Position numbers and translations under genes: made by a program
Notes under the pieces: model-generated
What the model was told of the DNA's origin: nothing
Database searches by the model: none
The model's input: the letters and a program-made list of their open reading frames with translations, nothing else
DNA from: Gemmataceae bacterium
GTDB lineage: Bacteria > Planctomycetota > Planctomycetia > Gemmatales > Gemmataceae
Assembly: GCA_020847555.1 (NCBI GenBank)
Contig: JADLBT010000167.1
Span: forward strand, 1 to 48,412
Reading direction: 5' to 3'
Length of the DNA stretch: 48,412 nucleotides
Shown: positions 25,960-35,396 of the stretch, one piece after another
Position numbering within the stretch: position 1 is the first letter of the stretch
Layout: every line of letters starts with the position of its first letter

Positions 25960-26781
25960 ATGAACCTTGACGCAGCACTGGAACGACTGGCCGAGGAGCC
26001 GAACGCTCCGCTGGATCTCGCCGAGCTGGCCCTGTGGCTGGCTCGCGACGAGTACCCGGCCCTGGACGTCGAGGCGTACCTGGCGGAACTCGACTCGATG
26101 GCCCACGAGGCGCGTCTGTACCTGCGCGGCGACCTGACGACGCGGGTGACCGGGCTATGCCGGTATCTGTTCCACGAGATGGGCTTCCACGGCAACGCCC
26201 GCGACTACTACGACCCGCGCAACAGCTACCTCAACGAGGTACTCGACCGCCGCACCGGCATTCCGATCGCGCTGTCGGCGGTGGCGATCGCGGTCGGAGC
26301 GCGGGCCGGGCTGGCCATTCAGGGTGTCGGTCTCCCCGGGCACTTCGTCGTCAAGGCGGTGTTGAACGGCGCCGAGGAGCTGTTCGATCCGTTCCACGGC
26401 GGCCGCCGTCTGACGCCGGCGGACTGCGAGAACCTGGTCCGCCAGGTGACGGGCGAGGCGTTCGTGGCGACCGCCGACGGACTGGCGGGGCTGCCGCTCG
26501 CCCTGATCGTGACGCGGATGCTCAACAACCTGAAGGGCATCTACCTCCGCGACGGCGACTTCCCGCGCGCCGTGCGGGTGATGGACCGGCTGTGTGTCCT
26601 GCACCCGGCCGACCCGCTGCAGCGGCGCGACCTCGGCGCCGGCCTGCTCCACGCTGGCGAGCCGGGGCGGGCGGTCGGCCATCTGAGCGCCTACCTCGCC
26701 GCAGTTCCCGACGCCACCGACGCGGCCGCCGTGCAGGAGTTGCTGCGGGTCGCACGCCGGCGCGTCGCGGAGTGGAACTGA
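25960..26781 (+). CDS. Transglutaminase-like SirB1-family protein with TPR
   Basis: A 273-residue cytoplasmic protein. The N-terminal two thirds match the SirB1/transglutaminase-like family: LFHEMGFHGNARDYYDPRNSYLNEVLDRRTGIPIALS and then GVGLPGHFVVK with FDPFHGGR. The family lacks the transglutaminase cysteine and its biochemical role is not settled. The C-terminal part (about 195-270) has TPR-like helices (LNNLKGIYLRDGDFPRAVRVMDRL and GEPGRAVGHLSAYL). The ATG at 25960 follows TACAAT directly, so its mRNA is probably leaderless. It converges with the kinase gene at 26793, with only 11 bases between the stops. Confidence 0.85.
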   Translation: MNLDAALERLAEEPNAPLDLAELALWLARDEYPALDVEAYLAELDSMAHEARLYLRGDLTTRVTGLCRYLFHEMGFHGNARDYYDPRNSYLNEVLDRRTGIPIALSAVAIAVGARAGLAIQGVGLPGHFVVKAVLNGAEELFDPFHGGRRLTPADCENLVRQVTGEAFVATADGLAGLPLALIVTRMLNNLKGIYLRDGDFPRAVRVMDRLCVLHPADPLQRRDLGAGLLHAGEPGRAVGHLSAYLAAVPDATDAAAVQELLRVARRRVAEWN

Positions 26782-26792
26782 CGGTGGCCGGC

Positions 26793-28397
<1,605 letters not shown>

Positions 28398-28588
28398 GGT
28401 GGTCGCTCGTGGATCCCGGACGTCGCGGTCGTGACGGGCTCGCCTGTCAGCATAGCGGAGTCAGCGCCGGTTTCCCATAACATGACGGCAGACACCGGCA
28501 GGTGGAGGGGGAGCCGGCGCAATGCAAGGTCAAGGAAGGTAGTGCAAGGGGCTTTCGCGTTGAACCCTCACCTTTGGGAGCCGTCGGC

Positions 28589-28594
28589 TACAAT
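28589..28594 (+). promoter_or_regulatory. -10 box six bases before the ATG (leaderless pattern)
   Basis: TACAAT, six bases (AAGGGC), then ATG at 28601. The same spacing is found at 25948 and at 36410-36405 on the minus strand. No -35 box with normal spacing is evident. Confidence 0.55.
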
Positions 28595-28600
28595 AAGGGC

Positions 28601-28930
28601 ATGGAGCCCGATCAGAAGGTCTGTTACTGCTTCCATGTGTCGCGCCGCAAGCTGGTCAACTTCATCCGCCTCAACCAGCCGAAGGTGCCGAGCCAGCTGT
28701 CCGAGTGCGGCGGCGCCGGCACCGGCTGCGGCTGGTGCATCCCGTTCCTGAAACAACTCTTCAACCAGGCCGTCCGCGGTGGCGAGACCGAACTCGAACA
28801 GCTCACCCCCGAGGAGTACGAGCGGCGCCGGGCCGCGTACATCCGCGCCGGCAAGGGCAAACCGCCGCCCGGCGCCACCCCGCTGCCGCCCAACGAGCCT
28901 GATGTTGCTGGCGATCTGGCCCAGCCATAA
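28601..28930 (+). CDS. BFD-like [2Fe-2S] ferredoxin-type protein
   Basis: A 109-residue protein whose first half is a BFD-type [2Fe-2S]-binding domain: C8-Y-C10 near the N-terminus and C43-G-W-C46 later, with the helix-rich pattern of bacterioferritin-associated ferredoxin. An extra Cys36 lies before them. The second half (about 60-109) is an added tail rich in Glu, Arg and Pro. The gene is apparently leaderless and is the first of a compact rightward cluster with the methanethiol-oxidase and SCO1 genes (41 bases to the next). In other BFD proteins the cluster moves electrons to or from a partner; a redox role next to the copper oxidase is inference. Confidence 0.85.
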   Translation: MEPDQKVCYCFHVSRRKLVNFIRLNQPKVPSQLSECGGAGTGCGWCIPFLKQLFNQAVRGGETELEQLTPEEYERRRAAYIRAGKGKPPPGATPLPPNEPDVAGDLAQP

Positions 28931-28971
28931 GCTATCAGCGGCCAATCGCTCACCACGAAAAGGAGTACCCA

Positions 28972-30201
28972 ATGTCGCGCCCCCTGCTTCGCTGCGCTGG
29001 GAGTGGCGTGGCGGCCTGCCTTGTCGCCCTGCTCTGTCTCGACACCTGCCCGCCCGCCGACGCCGAGACGTGCCTGTCGCCGTTCGTCAAACGCCTCGAC
29101 CGGCCCGAGAAATACCTCTACGTCTACTGCGTCGATGCCGACGCCAAGGACAACGACTTTCTGCTCGTCGTGGCCACCGACCGCAAGTCGAAGCAGTTCG
29201 GCAAGGCGATCCACAAGCTCGACCTGGGCTCGAAGGGGAACGAGACGCACCACTTCGGGTTTACCGACGATCGGACGCACATCTGGGGGCTGACGCTGTT
29301 CTCGAACCGCGCCTTCCTGATCGACGTGGCGACCGACCCGGCCCGGCCGCGCCTGAAGAAGGTGTTCGAGAACTTCGGCGCCGAGGCCGGGCTGTCCAGC
29401 CCGCACACCGCCTACGCGCTGCCCGGCCGGATGCTGATCAGCTTCCTGAGCAGCAAGGACGGCGGGCTGCCAACGGGGCTGGCCGAGTTCACCACCGCTG
29501 GCAAGTTCGTCCGCAAGCTGGCACTGCCGAAGGACGCGCCATACGGCTATGACGTGGCGGTCAAGCCGGACCGCAACCGGATGGTGACGTCGAGCTTCAC
29601 CTACTTCAACAACTACAGGAATCCGCTGGCGAAGATGGACATGACGAAGTTCGGCAAGGAACTGCTCGTGTGGGACTTCCGCAACCGCAAGGTGCTTCAG
29701 AAGCTGACGACCGGCGCGGCCCCGCTCGAGTGCCGGTGGTCGCTGAAGGAGGGGGCGGACCACGGCTTCACGAACTGCGCGCTGGACAACTCGATCTGGG
29801 TCTGGCAGGGCCAGTCGGACGGCAAGTACACCACGCGCAAGTTGTGCGATACGGGCAAGCTTCCGGTGGACCTGCGCCAGTCGCCAGACGACCGCTTCCT
29901 CTACGTCAGCTGCTTCTTCTCGGACGAGATCCAGCAGTGGGACGTCAGCGATCTGAAAAAGGTCCGACTGAACAGCACGCTGAAGAACCTCGCGCAGCCG
30001 AACATGATGCACGTGACCGGCGACGGCCAGCGCATGTACATCACCAACTCGCTGCTCAGCACGATCGACCGGCCGGCGCGGTTCTGGATCAAGCTGGCGG
30101 CCGTCGGGTCGGACGGAATGAAGCTCGTCCCCGACTTCGACGTCGATCTGAACAACTTCCCGACCGGCCCGGCCCGCGGGCACGATATGCTGCTCAACTG
30201 A
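28972..30201 (+). CDS. mtoX: SELENBP1/methanethiol oxidase homologue, exported
   Basis: A 409-residue beta-propeller protein with a Sec signal peptide (cleavage near residue 31). It matches the SBP56/SELENBP1 family throughout: HKLDLGSKGNETHHFGF, the FLIDVATDPARPRLKKV block, HTAYALPG, APLECRW with GFTNCALD, DDRFLYVSCF with QQWDVSD, MMHVTGDGQRMYITNSL, and the C-terminal PDFDVDLNNFPTGPARGHD. Conserved histidines match the copper-site positions of this family. Bacterial members oxidise methanethiol to formaldehyde, sulfide and hydrogen peroxide in the periplasm with copper. The ATG has AAGGAG before it. The neighbouring SCO1 gene supports copper loading. Activity on methanethiol is inferred; the human homologue has the same activity. 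Confidence 0.78.
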   Translation: MSRPLLRCAGSGVAACLVALLCLDTCPPADAETCLSPFVKRLDRPEKYLYVYCVDADAKDNDFLLVVATDRKSKQFGKAIHKLDLGSKGNETHHFGFTDDRTHIWGLTLFSNRAFLIDVATDPARPRLKKVFENFGAEAGLSSPHTAYALPGRMLISFLSSKDGGLPTGLAEFTTAGKFVRKLALPKDAPYGYDVAVKPDRNRMVTSSFTYFNNYRNPLAKMDMTKFGKELLVWDFRNRKVLQKLTTGAAPLECRWSLKEGADHGFTNCALDNSIWVWQGQSDGKYTTRKLCDTGKLPVDLRQSPDDRFLYVSCFFSDEIQQWDVSDLKKVRLNSTLKNLAQPNMMHVTGDGQRMYITNSLLSTIDRPARFWIKLAAVGSDGMKLVPDFDVDLNNFPTGPARGHDMLLN

Positions 30202-30212
30202 TGGAGACGCCG

Positions 30213-30779
30213 ATGCTCGCCACACTCCTTGGGATCGTCCTGGCCGGCGCCGGCCCGGCGCCGCCGTCGCGTCTCGCGGTGATCGACAAGGCGCCCGCTT
30301 TCGACCTGATCGACCAGAACGAGAAGGCGCTGAAAAGCGCGGACCTGAAGGGCAAGGTGCTGCTGGTCGGGTTCGTCTTCACGACCTGCAGCGGCACCTG
30401 CCCGGCGACGACACACCGCATGGCGCTGGTGCAGCGCGAGCTGAAGGCGAACGGGCTGCTGAAAGGCGATCAGGTGCGGCTGGTGTCGATCACCCTCGAC
30501 CCGGCGCGCGACACCCCGGAGGTGCTGCGCGGCTACATGCGACTGTACGACGTGGACCCGGCGAGCTGGAGTTTCCTGACGGGGTCGGCGGACCGGGTCG
30601 GGGCCGTCGTCAAGGCGTGGGGCATGTGGGCGAAGCAGGCCGCGAACGGGCAGCTCGACCATCCGTCCCGGGTCTACCTGGTGGACCGGCGCGGGAACGT
30701 GCGCGAGATCTACAACCTGGACTTCCTGCGCCCGGCGTGGGTGGTCGAGGACATCCGCCTGTTGCTGAAGGAAACTTGA
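30213..30779 (+). CDS. SCO1/SenC copper chaperone
   Basis: A 188-residue exported thioredoxin-fold protein. The N-terminus is a short hydrophobic signal (MLATLLGIVLAGAGP). The copper site is C59-S-G-T-C63 (TTCSGTCP) with a distal His in LDHPSRVYLVD. Other family blocks are FDLIDQNEK and SITLDPARDTPEVL. An in-frame ATG at 30201 overlaps the stop of the previous gene as TGATG; 30213 is preferred because GGAG lies six bases upstream. In methylotrophs an SCO1/SenC gene sits beside the methanethiol oxidase gene, so here it probably supplies copper to the product at 28972. General SCO use in cytochrome oxidase assembly is the alternative. Confidence 0.9.
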   Translation: MLATLLGIVLAGAGPAPPSRLAVIDKAPAFDLIDQNEKALKSADLKGKVLLVGFVFTTCSGTCPATTHRMALVQRELKANGLLKGDQVRLVSITLDPARDTPEVLRGYMRLYDVDPASWSFLTGSADRVGAVVKAWGMWAKQAANGQLDHPSRVYLVDRRGNVREIYNLDFLRPAWVVEDIRLLLKET

Positions 30780-30807
30780 CCCGGGAGTGATGCCCGCGCC
30801 GCGGGCG

Positions 30808-33800
30808 TTAGCGTCCATTGCGGCCGTTGCCCTGCCGCGAGAAGTGAACGGTCCCGGGGCCGAGGACCGCCTCCAACTCCCCACGCGCGAGGTTCGTCGG
30901 GTTGACGCGGAACAGGTCGGCCGCCTTGAGCACCATCTGCTTGCCGACCGCGTCGCGGACGTAGAGGAACACCGGCACCGACCCGCGCGCTCGCTGCAGG
31001 ATGCGCGCCACCTGGTCGAGCTGCCCCGGGCCGTGTTCGGCCAGCCGCAGCGCCAGCACCACGCCCGTCGTCCGTTCCTTCTGCGCCTGCTCGATGGTCA
31101 GGATGCGGTTGACGAGCAACCCCGGCTCCTCGCGCGTCTTCTCCACCGTGGCGCCGACGAAGCAGATGCGGTCCTCCTCGACGAGATCCTTGTAGCGCAC
31201 GTAATCGTCCGGCCACATCACGCACTCGGCGATGCCGCTGAAGTCTTCCAGCTTGAAGCGGGCGTAGCGGCTGTTGCCGTTGCGTGCCTTCTTCGTGTTC
31301 ATGAACCGGACGAGGGTCAGCATCCCGCCGATGAGAACCTCCTGCCCGTTCTCCAGCTCGCGCAGGCTGCCGGCCCGGTGCGACGAGAAAAGCTGGATCA
31401 TGTCGTCGTACTGGGCGAGCGGGTGGCTCGACACGTAGAAGTCGAGCGCCTCCTTCTCGTACTTCAGCTTCTCGGCCGGCGGCCACTCCTCGACCTCGGG
31501 CAGCGCCTCGGCCGCGCCCGCCCCGTCGGCTGGGGCGTCCGAGCCGTCGATCGCCTCGAACAGGTTCAGCTGGCCGTGTTTGCGGTCAGTTTGCAGCTGG
31601 CTGGCGGACTGCAGGGCGCGCGGCAGGACGTGCCACAGCTGGGCGCGGCGAGCGCCGAAGCAATCCATGGCTCCGGCCTTGATGATCTTCTCAATGGCCG
31701 CCTTGCTGACGAGTTTCACGTCAATGCGCTCGCAGAAGTCGAACAGATCGTGGAACGGACCCTGCTCCTGCCGCGCCCGGACGATTGCCTCGGCGGCCCC
31801 GCGGCCAAGACCCTTGATGGCGACGAGGCCGAACAGAATCTGGCCGTTGACGACGGTGAAGTCGGGGTAGCAGGTGTTGACGTTCGGCGGCTGGACCGGG
31901 TGGCCGAGTTTTTTGGCGTCGTCGAAGTGCTCGACGAGGATGTCGCGCTTGTTGCCGTCGTCGATCTCGCTGGTGAGCAGCGCCGCCATGAACTCGGGCG
32001 TGTAGTGCGCTTTCAGGTAGGCAGTCTGGTACGAGATGTATGCGTAAGCGGCCGAATGCGACTTGTTAAACCCGTAACCTCCGAAATAAACGATCTTGTC
32101 GAAGATGTCCTTCGCCGTCGCGTCATCGACGCCGCGCTCGACGGCCCCTTTCAGGAACTCGGCCTTGCGCTGGTCGATGATCTCCTGCTTCTTCTTGCTG
32201 ATCGCCTTGATGCAGGCATAGGCACTGGAGAGTTCAATTCCTCCAAGCCTATTTAAGATCCGCATGACCTGTTCCTGGTACACCATGACCCCGTGCGTCT
32301 CGCCGAGGATCTCCTCCATGACCGGGTGAGCGTACTGCGGTTGCTCGCGGCCGTGCTTGCAGTTGATGTACATATCGACCATGCCGCCCCCGAGCGGGCC
32401 GGGGCGGTACAGGGCCGTGCAGGCGATGATGTCGCGGATGTTGTCCGGCCTGAGGCGCTTGAGCAGCTCGCGGATACCGTCCGACTCGAACTGAAACACC
32501 CCCTTGGCGTCGCCGCGCTGCAGCAGCGCGAACGTCTCCGGGTCGTCGAGCGGCAGGTTCTGGATGTCGATCTTGTGGCCGCGCGTCTTCGCGATCAGCT
32601 GCAGCGCGTTCTCGACGAGGGTGAGGGTGCGCAGGCCGAGGAAGTCCATCTTGAGCAGGCCGACCTTTTCCAGGTCGCCCATGACCCACTGCGTCGCGAC
32701 CGCCACCTCGCCGCCGCGGCCCGTGTCCTCGCCCTTGCGCACCGCCCGGTGGACCGGGACGTAGTCGGTCAGCGGGCCGTTCGCGATCACCACCCCCGCC
32801 GCATGGATGCCGGCCTGGCGGTTCGTCCCCTCCAGGCGCTGGGCGATGTCCACCAGTTCCTTCACCTGCGGGTCGGTGGTGTATGCCTCGCGGAACTCCG
32901 GGCTCTCCCTGAGCGTGTCGTCGATGGAGACGTGCAGCCCCCTGGGCACCCAGTTCGTCAGCTGGGTGACGCGGGCCAGCGGCACATCGAGGACGCGGCC
33001 GACGTCCTTGAGCACCTGCTTGGCGCCGAGGGTGCCGAACGTCGCGATCTGGGCGACGCTCTCCTCGCCGTACTTCTGCTTGACGTAGGCGATCACCTGC
33101 TCGCGCCGTTCCTGGCAGAAGTCGATGTCGATGTCGGGCGCCTCGCTGCGGTTCGGGTCGAGGAAGCGCTCGAACAGCAGATCGTACTCCAGCGGATCGA
33201 CGTGACTGAGCTTGAGGACGTAGCTGATCAGGGCGCCGCACGCGGACCCGCGGGCGCTGGCCGGGATGCCGTTCTCCAGGGCGAAGCGCACGAAGTCCCA
33301 GACGATCAGGAAGTAGCTGGCGAACCCCATGCGGGTGATGATGCCCAGCTCGTGCTCGAACCGAGCGCGGGCGGCCGGCGGCGGGTTGCCGCGGTAGCGC
33401 TCCCTCAGTCCCTGCTCGGCCAGCTCGCGCAGGTAGTCCTCCGGCTTCCTGCCGGCGGGCGGGGTGAAGACCGGGAAGTGCCGCTTCTTGAAGTCGATCT
33501 CGATCGCGACGCGGTTGGCGATCTCCTGGCTGCGCTTGACCGCGTCCGGGTGGGCCGGAAAGAGGGCGTACATCTCCTCCGGCCCGCGAATGTGGAACTG
33601 GTTGCCCTCGAACCGGAACCGCTTCGGGTTGGACCGCAGCCGGCCGGTGTTGATGCACAGCAGGACGTCGTGGGCGACCCAGTCGTCCTGCTTCAGGTAA
33701 TGGGCGTCGCTGGTGGCGACGAGCGGCAGACCGAGCTGGTTGGCGATGTCGATTGCCCCCTCGGCGCAGAGGCGCTGGATCTCCAGCCCGTTGTTCTGGA

Positions 33801-34344
33801 TCTCGACGTAGAACCGATCCTTGAACAGCCGCGCGAACCACTCGGCGACCTTGCGGGCCTCGTCGAGGCGGTCCCTGAGGATGTAGTCGCTGAACTCGGC
33901 GGCCGCGCACCCGCTCAGGCAGATGACGCCCTCGCTGTGTGCTTCGAGCAACTCCTTGTCGATGCGGGGCTTGTAGTGGTAGCCCTCCAGGAAGGCCAGA
34001 GACGACATCTTGATCAGGTTCTTGAACCCGGTGAGGTCGCGCGCCAGGAGGGTCAGATGGTGGTAGATGGCGTCGTCGGACTCGGTGCTGGCGCGGCGCG
34101 GCTCGCGGTCGGTGCGCCTGTTCGGGGCGACATACGCCTCGTAGCCGATGACCGGGTTCAGGCCGGCCGCCTGGCACTCGCGGTAGAACTCGATGGCGCC
34201 GTACAGATTACCGTGGTCGGTCATCGCCACGGCGTTCATGCCGAGGGTCTTGACGTGCTGGACTAACTCGGGGATGCGGCTGGCGCCGTCCAGGAGGCTG
34301 TAGTGGGTATGGCAGTGCAGATGAACGAACGGCCGGTCCGCCAT
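30808..34344 (-). CDS. dnaE: DNA polymerase III alpha subunit
   Basis: A 1178-residue replicative polymerase of the DnaE1 type. It starts with the PHP domain (HLHCHTHYSLLDGAS), and the Pol III palm contains PDIDIDFC with catalytic D406 and D408. Other blocks are RGSACGALISYVL, GIHAAGVVI, FGGYGFNKSHSAAYAYISYQTAYLK, the helix-hairpin-helix GLVAIKGLGRGA and a C-terminal OB domain (VLIGGMLTLVRFMNTKKARNG). Length and domain order are normal; no truncation. A -10-like TACAAT lies at 34522-34517 on the minus strand, so the leader of about 165 bases would contain the repeat at 34403-34480. Confidence 0.97.
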   Translation of the reverse strand: MADRPFVHLHCHTHYSLLDGASRIPELVQHVKTLGMNAVAMTDHGNLYGAIEFYRECQAAGLNPVIGYEAYVAPNRRTDREPRRASTESDDAIYHHLTLLARDLTGFKNLIKMSSLAFLEGYHYKPRIDKELLEAHSEGVICLSGCAAAEFSDYILRDRLDEARKVAEWFARLFKDRFYVEIQNNGLEIQRLCAEGAIDIANQLGLPLVATSDAHYLKQDDWVAHDVLLCINTGRLRSNPKRFRFEGNQFHIRGPEEMYALFPAHPDAVKRSQEIANRVAIEIDFKKRHFPVFTPPAGRKPEDYLRELAEQGLRERYRGNPPPAARARFEHELGIITRMGFASYFLIVWDFVRFALENGIPASARGSACGALISYVLKLSHVDPLEYDLLFERFLDPNRSEAPDIDIDFCQERREQVIAYVKQKYGEESVAQIATFGTLGAKQVLKDVGRVLDVPLARVTQLTNWVPRGLHVSIDDTLRESPEFREAYTTDPQVKELVDIAQRLEGTNRQAGIHAAGVVIANGPLTDYVPVHRAVRKGEDTGRGGEVAVATQWVMGDLEKVGLLKMDFLGLRTLTLVENALQLIAKTRGHKIDIQNLPLDDPETFALLQRGDAKGVFQFESDGIRELLKRLRPDNIRDIIACTALYRPGPLGGGMVDMYINCKHGREQPQYAHPVMEEILGETHGVMVYQEQVMRILNRLGGIELSSAYACIKAISKKKQEIIDQRKAEFLKGAVERGVDDATAKDIFDKIVYFGGYGFNKSHSAAYAYISYQTAYLKAHYTPEFMAALLTSEIDDGNKRDILVEHFDDAKKLGHPVQPPNVNTCYPDFTVVNGQILFGLVAIKGLGRGAAEAIVRARQEQGPFHDLFDFCERIDVKLVSKAAIEKIIKAGAMDCFGARRAQLWHVLPRALQSASQLQTDRKHGQLNLFEAIDGSDAPADGAGAAEALPEVEEWPPAEKLKYEKEALDFYVSSHPLAQYDDMIQLFSSHRAGSLRELENGQEVLIGGMLTLVRFMNTKKARNGNSRYARFKLEDFSGIAECVMWPDDYVRYKDLVEEDRICFVGATVEKTREEPGLLVNRILTIEQAQKERTTGVVLALRLAEHGPGQLDQVARILQRARGSVPVFLYVRDAVGKQMVLKAADLFRVNPTNLARGELEAVLGPGTVHFSRQGNGRNGR

Positions 34345-34402
34345 GATTCAGTGCCCGGAAGAACGCGGGAGGGTGAAAGCCCCGTCCCGCGCGTGAGGTT
34401 TA

Positions 34403-34480
34403 CGTTTCGCGCAAAGACGCCGAGAGCGCAAAGAGCCAGGACATTTTTCCTTTGCGCTCCTGGCGTCGTTGCGCGAAACG
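34403..34480. repeat. Hairpin repeat, family C copy 1
   Basis: CGTTTCGCGCAAAGACGCC... (34403-34434) pairs with the complement at 34449-34480, with a few mismatches. The core TTTCGCGCAAAG and GAGCGCAAAG recur in the perfect hairpin at 43478-43546. It lies in the leader of dnaE. Confidence 0.85.
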
Positions 34481-34516
34481 CGAGCGGCAGGCGCAGGACG
34501 CTACCTGTATGTTCGT

Positions 34517-34522
34517 ATTGTA
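34517..34522 (-). promoter_or_regulatory. -10-like TACAAT upstream of dnaE
   Basis: TACAAT on the minus strand about 170 bases before the dnaE ATG, in otherwise GC-rich DNA. No -35 box is evident. Confidence 0.35.
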
Positions 34523-34540
34523 CGCGCGGGGGAGGTGAGC

Positions 34541-35272
34541 TTATTCGCCGAGGCTGTCCGGTTCGGCGACGGCACGCAGGTAGCGCGCCAGCAACATCTG
34601 CACGGCCAGCACGCGCTGCCAGTCGGCGTAGGACAGGTTAACCTGCGTGCCGTCTTCCTTGGCCTGGATGTTCTCGGTGGCGCAGGTCAGGCCGCGGTGC
34701 AGGAAGTCGAGGATCTCGGCGAAGCGGGCGGCCTGGGATGGGCTCAGCTTCTGGGGCAGGGGCGGCAGGGCACGAGTGCCGATGAACAGCGCCTCGCTGG
34801 TGAGGCTGACGCGCTCCTGCTGCAGGTTCAGGTCGAAGTCGAAATCGTTCTCGGACGGGCCGGTGCAGGTGCGCGCCTGGACCGTCGCGGGTCCGTCGGC
34901 CCCGAGCGAGGCGCTGGCGTCGCGGTTGATCGACAGGCCGGGCTGACTGGTGAGCGTCTGGATGCGGTTGGCGATTTCCTCGTTCGACCCGAACAGCAGC
35001 AGCGACCGGCCGACGGCCACCCGATCGCCGATGCGCAGCCGGCGGATCTGCACGACCGTGCCGTTGACGCGAGTGCCGTTGGTGCTTTCGAGGTCGGTCA
35101 GGATGACGTCTTCGCTGTCCTGCTGCACCTTTGCGTGGTAGCGGCTGACGCGCTCGTCGTTGAGGCGGACGACGTTCCCCTCCTCACGGCCGATCGTCAC
35201 GGGCGTGATCATGTCGCGGAACGTGCGTCCCTTATCGACACCTTCCAGCACCTGAAACGTCACCTTGCCCAT
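34541..35272 (-). CDS. FHA-domain protein
   Basis: A 243-residue protein. The N-terminal FHA domain (about 1-95) is clear: GREEGNVVRL, RVSRYHAKV with the phosphothreonine-contact Ser/Arg/His, then DLESTNGTRVNG. FHA domains bind phosphothreonine on partner proteins, often substrates of Ser/Thr kinases, and two kinases are in this window. The remaining part (about 110-243) has no recognised domain. The start ATG at 35272 is chosen because it puts the FHA domain at residue 1 and follows a GGGGGTG site; a longer frame to 35389 has no support. It lies between dnaE and miaA on the same strand. Confidence 0.87.
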   Translation of the reverse strand: MGKVTFQVLEGVDKGRTFRDMITPVTIGREEGNVVRLNDERVSRYHAKVQQDSEDVILTDLESTNGTRVNGTVVQIRRLRIGDRVAVGRSLLLFGSNEEIANRIQTLTSQPGLSINRDASASLGADGPATVQARTCTGPSENDFDFDLNLQQERVSLTSEALFIGTRALPPLPQKLSPSQAARFAEILDFLHRGLTCATENIQAKEDGTQVNLSYADWQRVLAVQMLLARYLRAVAEPDSLGE

Positions 35273-35396
35273 GCCCGCACCCCCGGCACCGCGCTTCTGG
35301 GGACTTATAACACAGTCCAGAAACGAAAAGCAACCGTGAAAGGCCGGCCGACCGGGGCTCACCCTCTCGCGCCGCCAGGGTTGGTACAAACCCGCC

